Assembly: GCF_016462945.1 (NCBI RefSeq)
Contig: NZ_JAEMSG010000021.1
Location: forward strand, 1-34,388
Origin: Mycolicibacterium sp.
GTDB lineage: Bacteria; Actinomycetota; Actinomycetes; Mycobacteriales; Mycobacteriaceae
Direction of reading: 5' to 3'
Length of the DNA stretch: 34,388 nt
The notes beneath the pieces were generated by a model. The model saw only the letters and a program-made list of their open reading frames with translations. It ran no database searches and was not told the DNA's origin. This document shows, in pieces, positions 22,736-29,763 of this stretch; position 1 is the stretch's first letter, and the number at the start of each line of letters is the position of its first letter. The position numbers and the translations under genes are program-made.

Positions 22736-23410
22736 GTGCCCGATATCGCGCCCGCCGTGCTCCTCGTCGAGGATGACCGCGCGCTGAGCGCCATGCTGGT
22801 CGAGCTGTTCTCCGGCGAGGGCTACCGGGTCGAGACCGCGTTCGACGGGCAGCAGGGCATGCATCTCGGCTTGACCGGCAACTATGACGCGATGATTCTC
22901 GACCGCGGACTGCCGGTGATGGACGGCGCCGACCTGGTGGCGCTGCTGAGGTCCCGTGGAATCGCCACGCCCGCGCTGATCCTGACCGCACGCGGATCCG
23001 TCGAGGACCGGGTCGAGGGGTTGGATGCCGGTGCCCAGGACTATCTGGTCAAGCCGTTCGAGGTGACCGAGTTGTTGGCCCGAGTCAGAGCGCTGCTGCG
23101 GCGCAACGATGACGCGGCCACTGTTCTGCAGGCCGGCGGATTGCGACTCGACCTGCTCACCCGCCGGGTGGGCGGCGCCACACCCGATGGAGAAGACGTC
23201 GAACTCTCCGACCGCGAGTCCGCGCTCCTGGCGACACTGATGGGTGCCCCCGGACGCGTCTTCTCCCGAGCACAGTTGCTCGACCGCGCATTCGACGGAG
23301 CCGAATCCGACGGCACCATCGATCTCTATGTGCACTATCTGCGCCGCAAACTCGGCAAGCAGGTGATCCGCACCGTCCACGGTTCGGGCTATCGGTACGG
23401 CTTCGAATGA
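22736..23410 (+). CDS. OmpR/PhoB-type response regulator
   Basis: A 224-residue two-domain regulator. The receiver has the acidic cluster Glu12-Asp13-Asp14, phospho-acceptor Asp56 (ILDRGLP), Thr84 (LTARG) and Lys106 (DYLVKPF). The C-terminal winged helix (from about 130) contains ELSDRESALLATLMGAPGRVFSR and the recognition region DLYVHYLRRKLG, ending VRTVHGSGYRYGFE-like. GTG 22736 starts the conserved receiver directly. Its stop overlaps the sensor kinase start (ATGA). By position it may control the divergent apbE-ferredoxin operon. Confidence 0.93.
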   Translation: MPDIAPAVLLVEDDRALSAMLVELFSGEGYRVETAFDGQQGMHLGLTGNYDAMILDRGLPVMDGADLVALLRSRGIATPALILTARGSVEDRVEGLDAGAQDYLVKPFEVTELLARVRALLRRNDDAATVLQAGGLRLDLLTRRVGGATPDGEDVELSDRESALLATLMGAPGRVFSRAQLLDRAFDGAESDGTIDLYVHYLRRKLGKQVIRTVHGSGYRYGFE

Positions 23411-24627
23411 CGCCGCCGGGTGATCTCAGCGTCGTCCGGCGGGCCGGCCGGATCGTGGCGATTCAGACGTCGCTGGCGTTGGCGGCGGTGCTGCTGCTGG
23501 TCGGTCTGGTGATCGCCACAGTGTTCGTGCGGGCGCAGAACAATCAGATGACCGCTGAGCTGAATGAGGTCGCGATGACCGCGGACGATGTCGGTGATCC
23601 GCCGCCCGGGGTGGAACTGGTGTTGCGGGACAACGACGATTCAGTCGCGACCAGTGACGGCGGAGAGGCGGGCGTGCCACTGCTGTCCGGGCCGGAGGGT
23701 TTCACCGACCTCAGCGATCGCGATCGGCACTACCGAGCCCTGGTGGTGGACCGGCCCGAGGGCCGGGTGATAGCTCTGATGGATCTCGCCCCCTTTGGCG
23801 CGAGTCGGGGTCGGCTGCTCAGCGCTCTGGCGCTGGCCGAACTGGCGGGCATCCTCGCCTCGATTGGGGTGGTGGTGCTTTTCACCCGACGTTCGGTGCG
23901 GCCACTGGCCCAGGCGCTGGCGTTGCAGCGCCGGTTCGTCGCCGACGCGTCCCATGAGCTGCGGGCCCCGCTGACGGTGTTGCACACCAGGGCACAACTG
24001 CTTGCCAATCGGGTCAGCTCAGGGGACCTGGCGGCGGCCCGCAAAGACGCCGATGCCCTCGTTGACGACACCCGCATCCTGGGCGGGATCGTCGATGATC
24101 TGCTGGCGTCGGCCACGATGACGGCGGGTACACCGGAGGCGGCGAGGGTCGATCTCGAAGCACTGGCGCGTTCGGTGTGCGACAGCATGGGGGCTTACGC
24201 GGAGTCACTCGGCGTGACATTGGGCTGCGATGTTTCAGGTGAGGACGATATCGGCGGTGTAGATGTCAGGGGGTCCGAGGCCGCGCTGCGGCGCGTGTTG
24301 ACGGCATTGGTCGACAATGCCCTTGGGCACGAACATCGCGGTGGCACAGTGCAATTGAGGGTGTACCGCGATGGACAGCAGGTGATCGCCACCGTTGCCG
24401 ACGATGGTGAGGGCATCGATCCTGATGTGATGCCGACGCTGTTCAACAGGTTCTCGCACGGCGCAGCCCACACCACCCGGGCCGCCCGCGAGTCTTACGG
24501 CATCGGTCTGGCACTGGTGCGGGAAATCGTGCAGGCGCACGGCGGTGACATCCGGGTGTCGTCAATACCGGGCCGCGGTGCCACATTCACCATGAGTCTG
24601 CCGGCCGCGCATGCGGGCCTACACTGA
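23407..24627 (+). CDS. Membrane sensor histidine kinase
   Basis: A 406-residue kinase. Membrane spans at about 17-41 and 137-159 enclose an extracytoplasmic sensor of roughly 95 residues with no recognisable domain. His183 lies in the H-box ASHELRAPL. Asn304 is in LVDNALGHEH, the G1 motif ADDGEGI is at 331-337 and G2 GIGLAL at 365-370. Only 24 residues separate the second span from the phospho-His, so a full HAMP linker is absent. It is partner of the upstream response regulator by overlap. The signal is unknown. Confidence 0.92.
   Translation: MTPPGDLSVVRRAGRIVAIQTSLALAAVLLLVGLVIATVFVRAQNNQMTAELNEVAMTADDVGDPPPGVELVLRDNDDSVATSDGGEAGVPLLSGPEGFTDLSDRDRHYRALVVDRPEGRVIALMDLAPFGASRGRLLSALALAELAGILASIGVVVLFTRRSVRPLAQALALQRRFVADASHELRAPLTVLHTRAQLLANRVSSGDLAAARKDADALVDDTRILGGIVDDLLASATMTAGTPEAARVDLEALARSVCDSMGAYAESLGVTLGCDVSGEDDIGGVDVRGSEAALRRVLTALVDNALGHEHRGGTVQLRVYRDGQQVIATVADDGEGIDPDVMPTLFNRFSHGAAHTTRAARESYGIGLALVREIVQAHGGDIRVSSIPGRGATFTMSLPAAHAGLH
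24620..24625 (+). promoter_or_regulatory. Leaderless-type -10 box inside the kinase 3' end
   Basis: TACACT fits TANNNT and is followed by seven nucleotides and ATG 24633. It overlaps the last codons of the sensor kinase. It has the same geometry as the other leaderless promoters in the window, but the frame it would drive is only 19 codons. Confidence 0.35.
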
Positions 24628-24632
24628 CGCTC

Positions 24633-24692
24633 ATGACACGTCGGTTTACCGCGGCGGGTGCGGCGCTCACCGGTATCTGGTCAGGTGACTAG
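24633..24692 (+). CDS. Possible 19-residue leaderless small ORF or gene remnant
   Basis: ATG to TAG encodes 19 residues with a basic start (MTRR) and a short Ala/Gly-rich hydrophobic stretch, like the beginning of a signal peptide cut short. A TANNNT box precedes it by seven nucleotides. Its stop shares CTAG (24689-24692) with the stop of the convergent DUF2236 gene. It could be a regulatory micro-ORF, a degraded start of a lost secreted-protein gene, or chance. Confidence 0.25.
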   Translation: MTRRFTAAGAALTGIWSGD

Positions 24693-25552
24693 GGCGCTGA
24701 TCCGAACGCCTTCTCGTCGACCTTCTGGCGTTCCAACGAAATGCGTGACAGCACCGGAACCTTGCGCGCCTCGGCATCGAGGACGCCCTTGAGGATTGCC
24801 CTATTGGCGTCAAACTGCCAGGCGGGCCGATCCACCCCGTAGATCTGACGCTGTTCGATATTCAACAGGCCGGCGACGGCAATACCGAGCGAGTGCGGGA
24901 GATAGGTGGCGGGATTCCAGGCAACCGACGCGGGGAAGACCATCTTTTTGAACCAGAGGGTGTCGCTGCCCAGTGCCAGCAGGGGAGTCATGCCCTCGAT
25001 ATAGGTGTAGAGATCCTTCTCGGTGGTGGGCACATCGTCGACAGTGCATCCGATCAGTCGTGCTGAGATGACCTGTTCGGTCAGGTAGGCCACCTTGTCG
25101 GCAGCACTGAGAGCCGGGCCAAAGGAATCGCCGACGCGCAACACCATCCACTGAATGGTGTTGTGCACCCACAGCAACAGGTCGGGCTCGTCGGCGTGAT
25201 AGCTGCGGCCTGTTACCGGATCAGTGGCCGTCACCCGATGGTGGAGGTTCCCGAGGACCTCAGCGGCGCGGTTGGCCGCGGCGGTATCCCCGTAGGTGAG
25301 GGTGCGACCGTAGAGGGCGGTGAGTTCGCCGCGGGAGGCAGGGTTGGTGCGAAAGGCGGACGCCTGATCGATCATGTGCATGACCATCGGGTGCAGCATC
25401 TGCAGTGTCGCGGCCCCCTGTGCGGCAAGGCCCATCTGGGGCAGGGCCGAGATGCGCCAGGTGACACTGTCGGGACCGAACAGTCCGTCATCGGCGGTAT
25501 GTCCGGAGAACTTGATCCGGTTGGGTCGAGGGCTTACCGGCGCGGTGGGCAT
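24689..25552 (-). CDS. Oxygenase MpaB / DUF2236-family protein
   Basis: A 287-residue protein. WRISALPQMGLAAQGAATLQMLHP is followed by an HMIDQASAF-type helix, then LLWVHNTIQWMVLR. Scattered His and Arg residues are characteristic of the DUF2236 family, related to latex-clearing protein and MpaB, where a histidine-ligated heme b supports oxygen chemistry. No signal peptide. The substrate is unknown, and mycobacterial members are mostly uncharacterised. ATG 25552 gives the family-like start, and a longer open frame runs antisense through the modA region without coding support. It is convergent with the sensor kinase gene and divergent from modA. Confidence 0.82.
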   Translation of the reverse strand: MPTAPVSPRPNRIKFSGHTADDGLFGPDSVTWRISALPQMGLAAQGAATLQMLHPMVMHMIDQASAFRTNPASRGELTALYGRTLTYGDTAAANRAAEVLGNLHHRVTATDPVTGRSYHADEPDLLLWVHNTIQWMVLRVGDSFGPALSAADKVAYLTEQVISARLIGCTVDDVPTTEKDLYTYIEGMTPLLALGSDTLWFKKMVFPASVAWNPATYLPHSLGIAVAGLLNIEQRQIYGVDRPAWQFDANRAILKGVLDAEARKVPVLSRISLERQKVDEKAFGSAP

Positions 25553-25592
25553 CCGTCGATCATTGCACGGTCGGCCGTCTCTGTGGCCTGGA

Positions 25593-25598
25593 TATACT
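25593..25598 (+). promoter_or_regulatory. Strong -10 box for modA
   Basis: TATACT is close to the SigA consensus TATAAT/TANNNT and lies in the 112-nt region between the DUF2236 and modA starts. It implies a leader of about 60 nt before ATG 25665. No convincing -35 or ModE-like palindrome is seen, and I do not recognise a Moco riboswitch in the leader. Confidence 0.45.
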
Positions 25599-25664
25599 CG
25601 GCCCGCAAGTGCATTTGACCGGACTGGTGAACACCGTGATCGTCGAAACTCTTTGGGCACAGCC

Positions 25665-26429
25665 ATGAAACATCGAGCGCGAATCGCACTGGCCGCCGTA
25701 CTGCTGATCGGAACGGTCGCAGGGTGCGGCTCGTCGAAACAGGCGGCCACCGGCGGCGGAAAACTCACCGTGTTCGCCGCAGCATCACTGAAGAAGGCGT
25801 TCTCTGAAATCGGTGAACGATTCACGACCGACAACCCCGGTAGCGACGTGGAGTTCTCCTTCGCCGGCTCCGCCGATCTGGTGACGCAGTTGACGCAGGG
25901 GGCGCCCGCGGACGTGTTCGCCGCCGCTGATGGCAAGAACATGGGCAGGCTGGACCAGGCCGGGCTGCTCGCGGGTGCCGCGGTGAACTTCGCCTCCAAC
26001 ACGCTGACGATCGTGGTGGCGCCGGGCAATCCGAAAAAGATCACCTCCTTCCAGGATCTGACGCAGCCGGATCTGTCGGTGGTGGTCTGCGCACCGCAGG
26101 TGCCGTGTGGATCGGCGACGCAGAAGGTGGAACAGGCGACCGGCGTGACGTTGGATCCGGTCAGCGAGGAGTCTCAGGTCACCGACGTCCTCAACAAAGT
26201 GCTGACCGGACAGGCTGATGCCGGCGTCGTCTACGTCACCGACGCCCGGGGTGCCGGTGACACGGTGAGCACCGTGGCGTTCCCCGAGTCCACGGCAGCG
26301 GTCAACACCTATCCGATCGCCGTCCTCAAGGGCGCCCACGATCCCGAACTGGCACGTAGGTTCGTCGATCTCGTCACCGGCGAGGCGGGTCGGAAGATCT
26401 TGAGCGGTGCGGGTTTCGCCAAGCCCTGA
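25665..26429 (+). CDS. modA: Molybdate-binding lipoprotein ModA
   Basis: A 254-residue periplasmic-binding protein. The lipoprotein signal has a TVAGC lipobox with Cys21 as the lipidated residue. The ModA core begins LTVFAAASLKKAFSEI, followed by FSFAGSADLVTQL, QGAPADVFAAAD and a C-terminal QADAGVVYVTDA, all typical oxyanion-binding blocks. It would bind molybdate or tungstate outside the membrane and deliver it to ModBC. No modB or modC follows; the next gene is convergent coxE, 7 nt away. Its position beside a molybdenum-enzyme operon suggests a cofactor supply role. ATG 25665 is chosen because it starts the signal peptide. Confidence 0.92.
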   Translation: MKHRARIALAAVLLIGTVAGCGSSKQAATGGGKLTVFAAASLKKAFSEIGERFTTDNPGSDVEFSFAGSADLVTQLTQGAPADVFAAADGKNMGRLDQAGLLAGAAVNFASNTLTIVVAPGNPKKITSFQDLTQPDLSVVVCAPQVPCGSATQKVEQATGVTLDPVSEESQVTDVLNKVLTGQADAGVVYVTDARGAGDTVSTVAFPESTAAVNTYPIAVLKGAHDPELARRFVDLVTGEAGRKILSGAGFAKP

Positions 26430-26436
26430 ACCGGCG

Positions 26437-27630
26437 TCACAGCGAGGTCAGCAGGTCGAACAGGTCTCGCACCCCGGTCAGTGAATGAGCCGGCACCATG
26501 GCGTCGCAGTAGGGCATCGCGGCGGCAATCGATCCGGTGAGTGGTTGAAACCCCGGCGCCGCGGCCCGGGGATTGAGCCAAATCAGGTGCGCGGCGCGGC
26601 GTTTGAGTCTGGCCAGCGCATGGTCGATCACCTCGGGCGGATCGCTGTCCCAGCCGTCCGAGGCGATGATCACCACCGCACCGCGTAGCGCGCTGCCGTG
26701 CGGTGCGCTGAGTAACTCGGCGACGGAGCGACCGAGGTGGGTCCCGCCGTAGCGGTCGGTGACCTTCGTATTGGCGCGGGCCAGCGCGACTTCCGGTGAG
26801 CGGTGCGCCAGCACCGCGGTGAGCCGGGTGAGTGTTGTGGAGAAGGCAAAAACCTCCGGCCGAAATCCGGCTTGGCGCATTGCCGCCGCCCGCATCAGGT
26901 GCAGATAGATGCCGGCGTACGGCTGCATCGAACGGCTGACGTCGCAGATCAGGACCAGCCGCCGCCGGCGCCGCCGCGGCCGGGTGCGTTTCAGTACCAC
27001 CGGCTCGAATCCTGTCGTGCGCGACGCGCGCATCGTCGCCCGAAGGTCGACGCGCTTGCCGTGCCGGTCGAGATCGGTGCGCAGGCTGCGCCGCGTCGGC
27101 CACCGTGCCGCGGACTGCTCCAGCCAGGAACCGATCATCGCAAGATCGGCCTCATCGAAGTCCTCGAAGGGTTCCTCGGCGCGGGCGGTGATCCGGCTGG
27201 GCAGTACGTCGGGAACGGCCAGGGCGTCGTCAGCGTCATCACCGGCCCGAAGCGACGGCGGGCGGGTGGTCCAGGGCAGACCGCCGGCCTGCGGGCCGGC
27301 TTCGTCGCGGCGCCCGGCGGTGGGAACCGGCGCGGCGGCGGCACCCCGAAGTGCTTTGAGCGACACCGGATCAACCGGCAGGACGGCATCGGCGAACACC
27401 GCGGCGAACACCGCGTCGAACGCCGCCAGGTCATCGGCCCGATTCACCAGTGTCAGGCGCGCCGTCCAATACAGCGCGGTGCGCGACGTCGGCCACGACA
27501 GGCGAATCGCGGCGACGAACGCCACCGGACCGCTGGCCGCCACCGTCACTCCGCCGGCGCGCAGCCGGGCGACCAGCGCCACCGCGAACGCGGCCAGGTC
27601 GACCCCGCGCAGCAGCGCCGGTGCGCTCAC
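26437..27630 (-). CDS. coxE: CoxE-like VWA-domain protein of the CO dehydrogenase operon
   Basis: A 397-residue protein. A helical N-terminal region and an Ala/Pro/Asp-rich linker (about 95-160) are followed by a basic run near 216-225. The von Willebrand A domain then has the MIDAS start DVSRS (Asp230, Ser232, Ser234), a Thr-containing GGTHLG loop and SDGWDSDPPE. CoxE works with the CoxD ATPase in maturing the Cu-S-Mo centre of CO dehydrogenase in the cytosol or at the membrane. It resembles Rv0368c in size and order. The GTG start overlaps the coxG stop (GTGA). It is the last gene of the visible operon. Confidence 0.88.
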   Translation of the reverse strand: MSAPALLRGVDLAAFAVALVARLRAGGVTVAASGPVAFVAAIRLSWPTSRTALYWTARLTLVNRADDLAAFDAVFAAVFADAVLPVDPVSLKALRGAAAAPVPTAGRRDEAGPQAGGLPWTTRPPSLRAGDDADDALAVPDVLPSRITARAEEPFEDFDEADLAMIGSWLEQSAARWPTRRSLRTDLDRHGKRVDLRATMRASRTTGFEPVVLKRTRPRRRRRRLVLICDVSRSMQPYAGIYLHLMRAAAMRQAGFRPEVFAFSTTLTRLTAVLAHRSPEVALARANTKVTDRYGGTHLGRSVAELLSAPHGSALRGAVVIIASDGWDSDPPEVIDHALARLKRRAAHLIWLNPRAAAPGFQPLTGSIAAAMPYCDAMVPAHSLTGVRDLFDLLTSL

Positions 27631-28286
27631 CTGTTGTGGCGTCGCCGGACGAGGAACAGCAGGATCAGCAGAACCAGGGCGGCCGCGCCGCCTGCGGCGT
27701 ACTTGGTCACCGCGGTACCGCCGGCGAGCTCAAGGAGGTCGATCGCCTCGGGTTCGGCGGTCGGCGCCATCTTCGGCGCGGCGCCGGGGGTGGTGCTCCC
27801 CGACGGGGTCGCCTCGGTCACCGGTGCGGCGGCCGCGGTCTCGCCACCGATCAGCTTGGCTTCGAGTGCGTCGACGAACTGTCCGAGGAGCTTCTCCGAA
27901 ACCTGTTGCAGCATGCCGCTGCCGAACTGCGCCAGCTTGCCGACGACCTTCAGGTCGGTGTCGACGGTGACCCGGGTGCGATCGCCGGCCTCGTGCAACT
28001 GCAGCGTGACGACCGCCGCGGCGTTACCCGTTCCGCGTGACTCCTTGCCGCGCGCATCGATGAGGGCTTTGTGTTGGCTCTCATCGCGTTCCACGAAATG
28101 CGCTTTGCCGCTGAACTCGCTATTGACCGGTCCGACCTTGAGCTTGACCTTGCCCAGGTACTCCTCACCCTCCCGCCCGACGAGTTGGGCGCCCGGCATC
28201 AACGGCGCCACCTGCTCCAGATCGGTGAGTAGCGCCCAGGCCTTGTCGATCGGCGCTGTCACGGTGAACTCGTGGGCGATGATCAT
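27627..28286 (-). CDS. coxG: CoxG-like SRPBCC protein with C-terminal membrane anchor
   Basis: A 219-residue protein. The first 150 residues are an SRPBCC (CoxG) domain beginning IIAHEFTVTAPIDKAWALL and containing GKVKLKVGPVNSEFSGKAHF. An Ala/Pro/Thr linker leads to one hydrophobic span at about 197-213 and a basic RRRHNR tail inside the cell. CoxG has been linked to membrane recruitment of CO dehydrogenase and quinone delivery in mycobacteria. The anchor seen here fits that role. ATG 28286 overlaps the coxD stop by 4 nt, and its own stop overlaps coxE. It resembles Rv0369c but is longer because of the linker and anchor. Confidence 0.88.
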   Translation of the reverse strand: MIIAHEFTVTAPIDKAWALLTDLEQVAPLMPGAQLVGREGEEYLGKVKLKVGPVNSEFSGKAHFVERDESQHKALIDARGKESRGTGNAAAVVTLQLHEAGDRTRVTVDTDLKVVGKLAQFGSGMLQQVSEKLLGQFVDALEAKLIGGETAAAAPVTEATPSGSTTPGAAPKMAPTAEPEAIDLLELAGGTAVTKYAAGGAAALVLLILLFLVRRRHNR

Positions 28287-29173
28287 CTGCTCTCCTCATA
28301 TTCGAGTGTGGTGCGGAAATCTGTGAACGCATCCCGAAGTCCGACGGTGTCGTCCGGGGTCTTGGCCAGCGCGCTCAGTCCGGCCAGTGCGGCGGGGTCG
28401 ACGAGATCACCCACGCCGAGGGTGACCAGTGCAGCCACCCAGTCGATCATCTCGGCAACACCCGGCGGCTTGTCGAGGTCGAGTTCGCGAGCCCGGCCGA
28501 CGAATTGGGTGGCGTGCTCGATGAGCGCGGTGGTGGCGCCCGGCACACTGCGCCGCACGATCGCGGCGGCCCGAGCGGGCTCGGGGTAGGCGATCCAGTG
28601 GTAGAGGCAGCGCCGCCGCAGCGCGTCATGAAGGTCGCGGCTGCGGTTGGACGTCAGCACCGTCACCGGGGGGCGCTGCGCGGCGAACGTTCCGAGTTCG
28701 GGAATCGTCACCGAGGCCTCGCCGAGGAACTCCAGCAGCAGCGCTTCGAACTCGTCGTCGGCACGGTCGATCTCGTCGATGAGCAGGACCGGCTGGGTTG
28801 GCCCGACGTGACGCACACAGGCCAGAATCGGCCGGTCCACCAGGTAGGCCTCGGTGTACAGATCAGCCTCGGCCAGACCGTCTCCGCGAGCTTCGGCCAA
28901 CCGGATGCTCAGCAGTTGGCGCTGATAGTTCCAGTCGTACAGCGCCTCGGCAGCGGTCAGGCCCTCATAGCACTGCAACCGGATCAGCGGTGTATCCAGC
29001 ACTGCCGCAAGGGTTTTGGCCGCCATCGTCTTGCCGACCCCGGGCTCGCCCTCGAGCAGCAGGGGCCGATTCAACTCGGCGGCAAGATAGAACGCCGACG
29101 CCGTGCCGACGTCGAGCAGATATCCGTGCTCATCGAAGCGCCGGATGACGTCATCGACGTCGGCGAATGTCAC
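28283..29173 (-). CDS. coxD: CoxD-like MoxR AAA+ ATPase
   Basis: A 296-residue AAA+ ATPase. Walker A GEPGVGKT is at 42-49, Walker B LLIDEID has Asp133/Glu134, sensor 1 is LTSNRSRDL, and an arginine-rich ALRRRCLYHW segment follows. MoxR-family CoxD unfolds apo-CoxL so that copper and sulfur can be inserted into the molybdenum centre, together with CoxE. GTG 29173 overlaps the upstream stop (GTGA). A longer upstream reading overlaps the previous gene and is rejected. It matches Rv0370c in length and order. Confidence 0.9.
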   Translation of the reverse strand: MTFADVDDVIRRFDEHGYLLDVGTASAFYLAAELNRPLLLEGEPGVGKTMAAKTLAAVLDTPLIRLQCYEGLTAAEALYDWNYQRQLLSIRLAEARGDGLAEADLYTEAYLVDRPILACVRHVGPTQPVLLIDEIDRADDEFEALLLEFLGEASVTIPELGTFAAQRPPVTVLTSNRSRDLHDALRRRCLYHWIAYPEPARAAAIVRRSVPGATTALIEHATQFVGRARELDLDKPPGVAEMIDWVAALVTLGVGDLVDPAALAGLSALAKTPDDTVGLRDAFTDFRTTLEYEESR

Positions 29174-29763
29174 GGCGCCACCTCGGAGAGCAGCCGCTGA
29201 TAGTCGTCCCAGGTGTCGACATCCAGCGGTACCGGGCCGTCGGCCGCAACCTCGCCGACACCGAAGCGCCCGCTGTCGAGCAGCTTCCACACACCCTTGT
29301 CTCCGTGCAACTGCGTCAACTCGCCGAAGATGTCACGGCGCAACCAGAACGGATGCCCGATGCCGTCGTCGTATCGGCACACCGCGATCTGTTCGCCCAT
29401 GCCGGTGGCGATCAGTCGGCGCACCGTGTCCGGCGAGACACCTGGCTGGTCACCCAGCAGCACCACCAGTCCGGCGCTGCGCGGATCCACCAGGGTCATC
29501 GCCACCTTCAGCGATGCCGAGCAGCCCGAGCCGTGATCGTCGACGATGACAGGTTCTGCGCCACCCAGTGGCACCTGTTCGGTGACTTGCGCCGCCGCAC
29601 CGCCGAGGGTGACGATCAGCTGATCGAAGCCACACTGGCGAGCCATCTGCAGCGTCTCACCCAATAGAGTCGAATCCCGATACGGCAGAATCTGTTTGGG
29701 CTGACCGAGCCGCCGCGAACTCCCGGCGGCCAGTACGACGCCGGTGACGCGACCGGGGGTCAT
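29170..29763 (-). CDS. Molybdenum cofactor nucleotidyltransferase (MocA/MobA-like)
   Basis: A 197-residue NTP transferase. The nucleotide loop VVLAAGSSRRLGQPKQ is at about 9-24, LLGDQPGVS holds the Mg2+ Asp, and GHPFWLRRDIF is in the C-terminal half. LAAG with DQP is the pattern of MocA (CTP) rather than MobA (GTP, LAGG with DMP-like). This fits CO dehydrogenase, which uses molybdopterin cytosine dinucleotide. Length equals Rv0371c. ATG 29763 overlaps the stop of the upstream XdhC-type gene. I infer cytidylyltransferase activity; an XDH-type role is the alternative. Confidence 0.85.
   Translation of the reverse strand: MTPGRVTGVVLAAGSSRRLGQPKQILPYRDSTLLGETLQMARQCGFDQLIVTLGGAAAQVTEQVPLGGAEPVIVDDHGSGCSASLKVAMTLVDPRSAGLVVLLGDQPGVSPDTVRRLIATGMGEQIAVCRYDDGIGHPFWLRRDIFGELTQLHGDKGVWKLLDSGRFGVGEVAADGPVPLDVDTWDDYQRLLSEVAP

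Noticed and set aside
22673-23380. Upstream extension of the ApbE frame through the response regulator gene
   Set aside because: The extension is antisense to a clear response regulator, and ApbE homology begins only near residue 15 of the shorter protein.
25599-25664. Molybdenum cofactor riboswitch before modA
   Set aside because: The 66-nt leader is too short and shows no stable multi-helix structure by eye.
26803-28326. Very long plus-strand open frame (over 500 codons) opposite coxE and coxG
   Set aside because: It runs antisense to two well-supported genes, its predicted protein is Arg/Gly/Pro-rich low-complexity without motifs, and it mirrors the high-GC codon pattern of the genuine strand.
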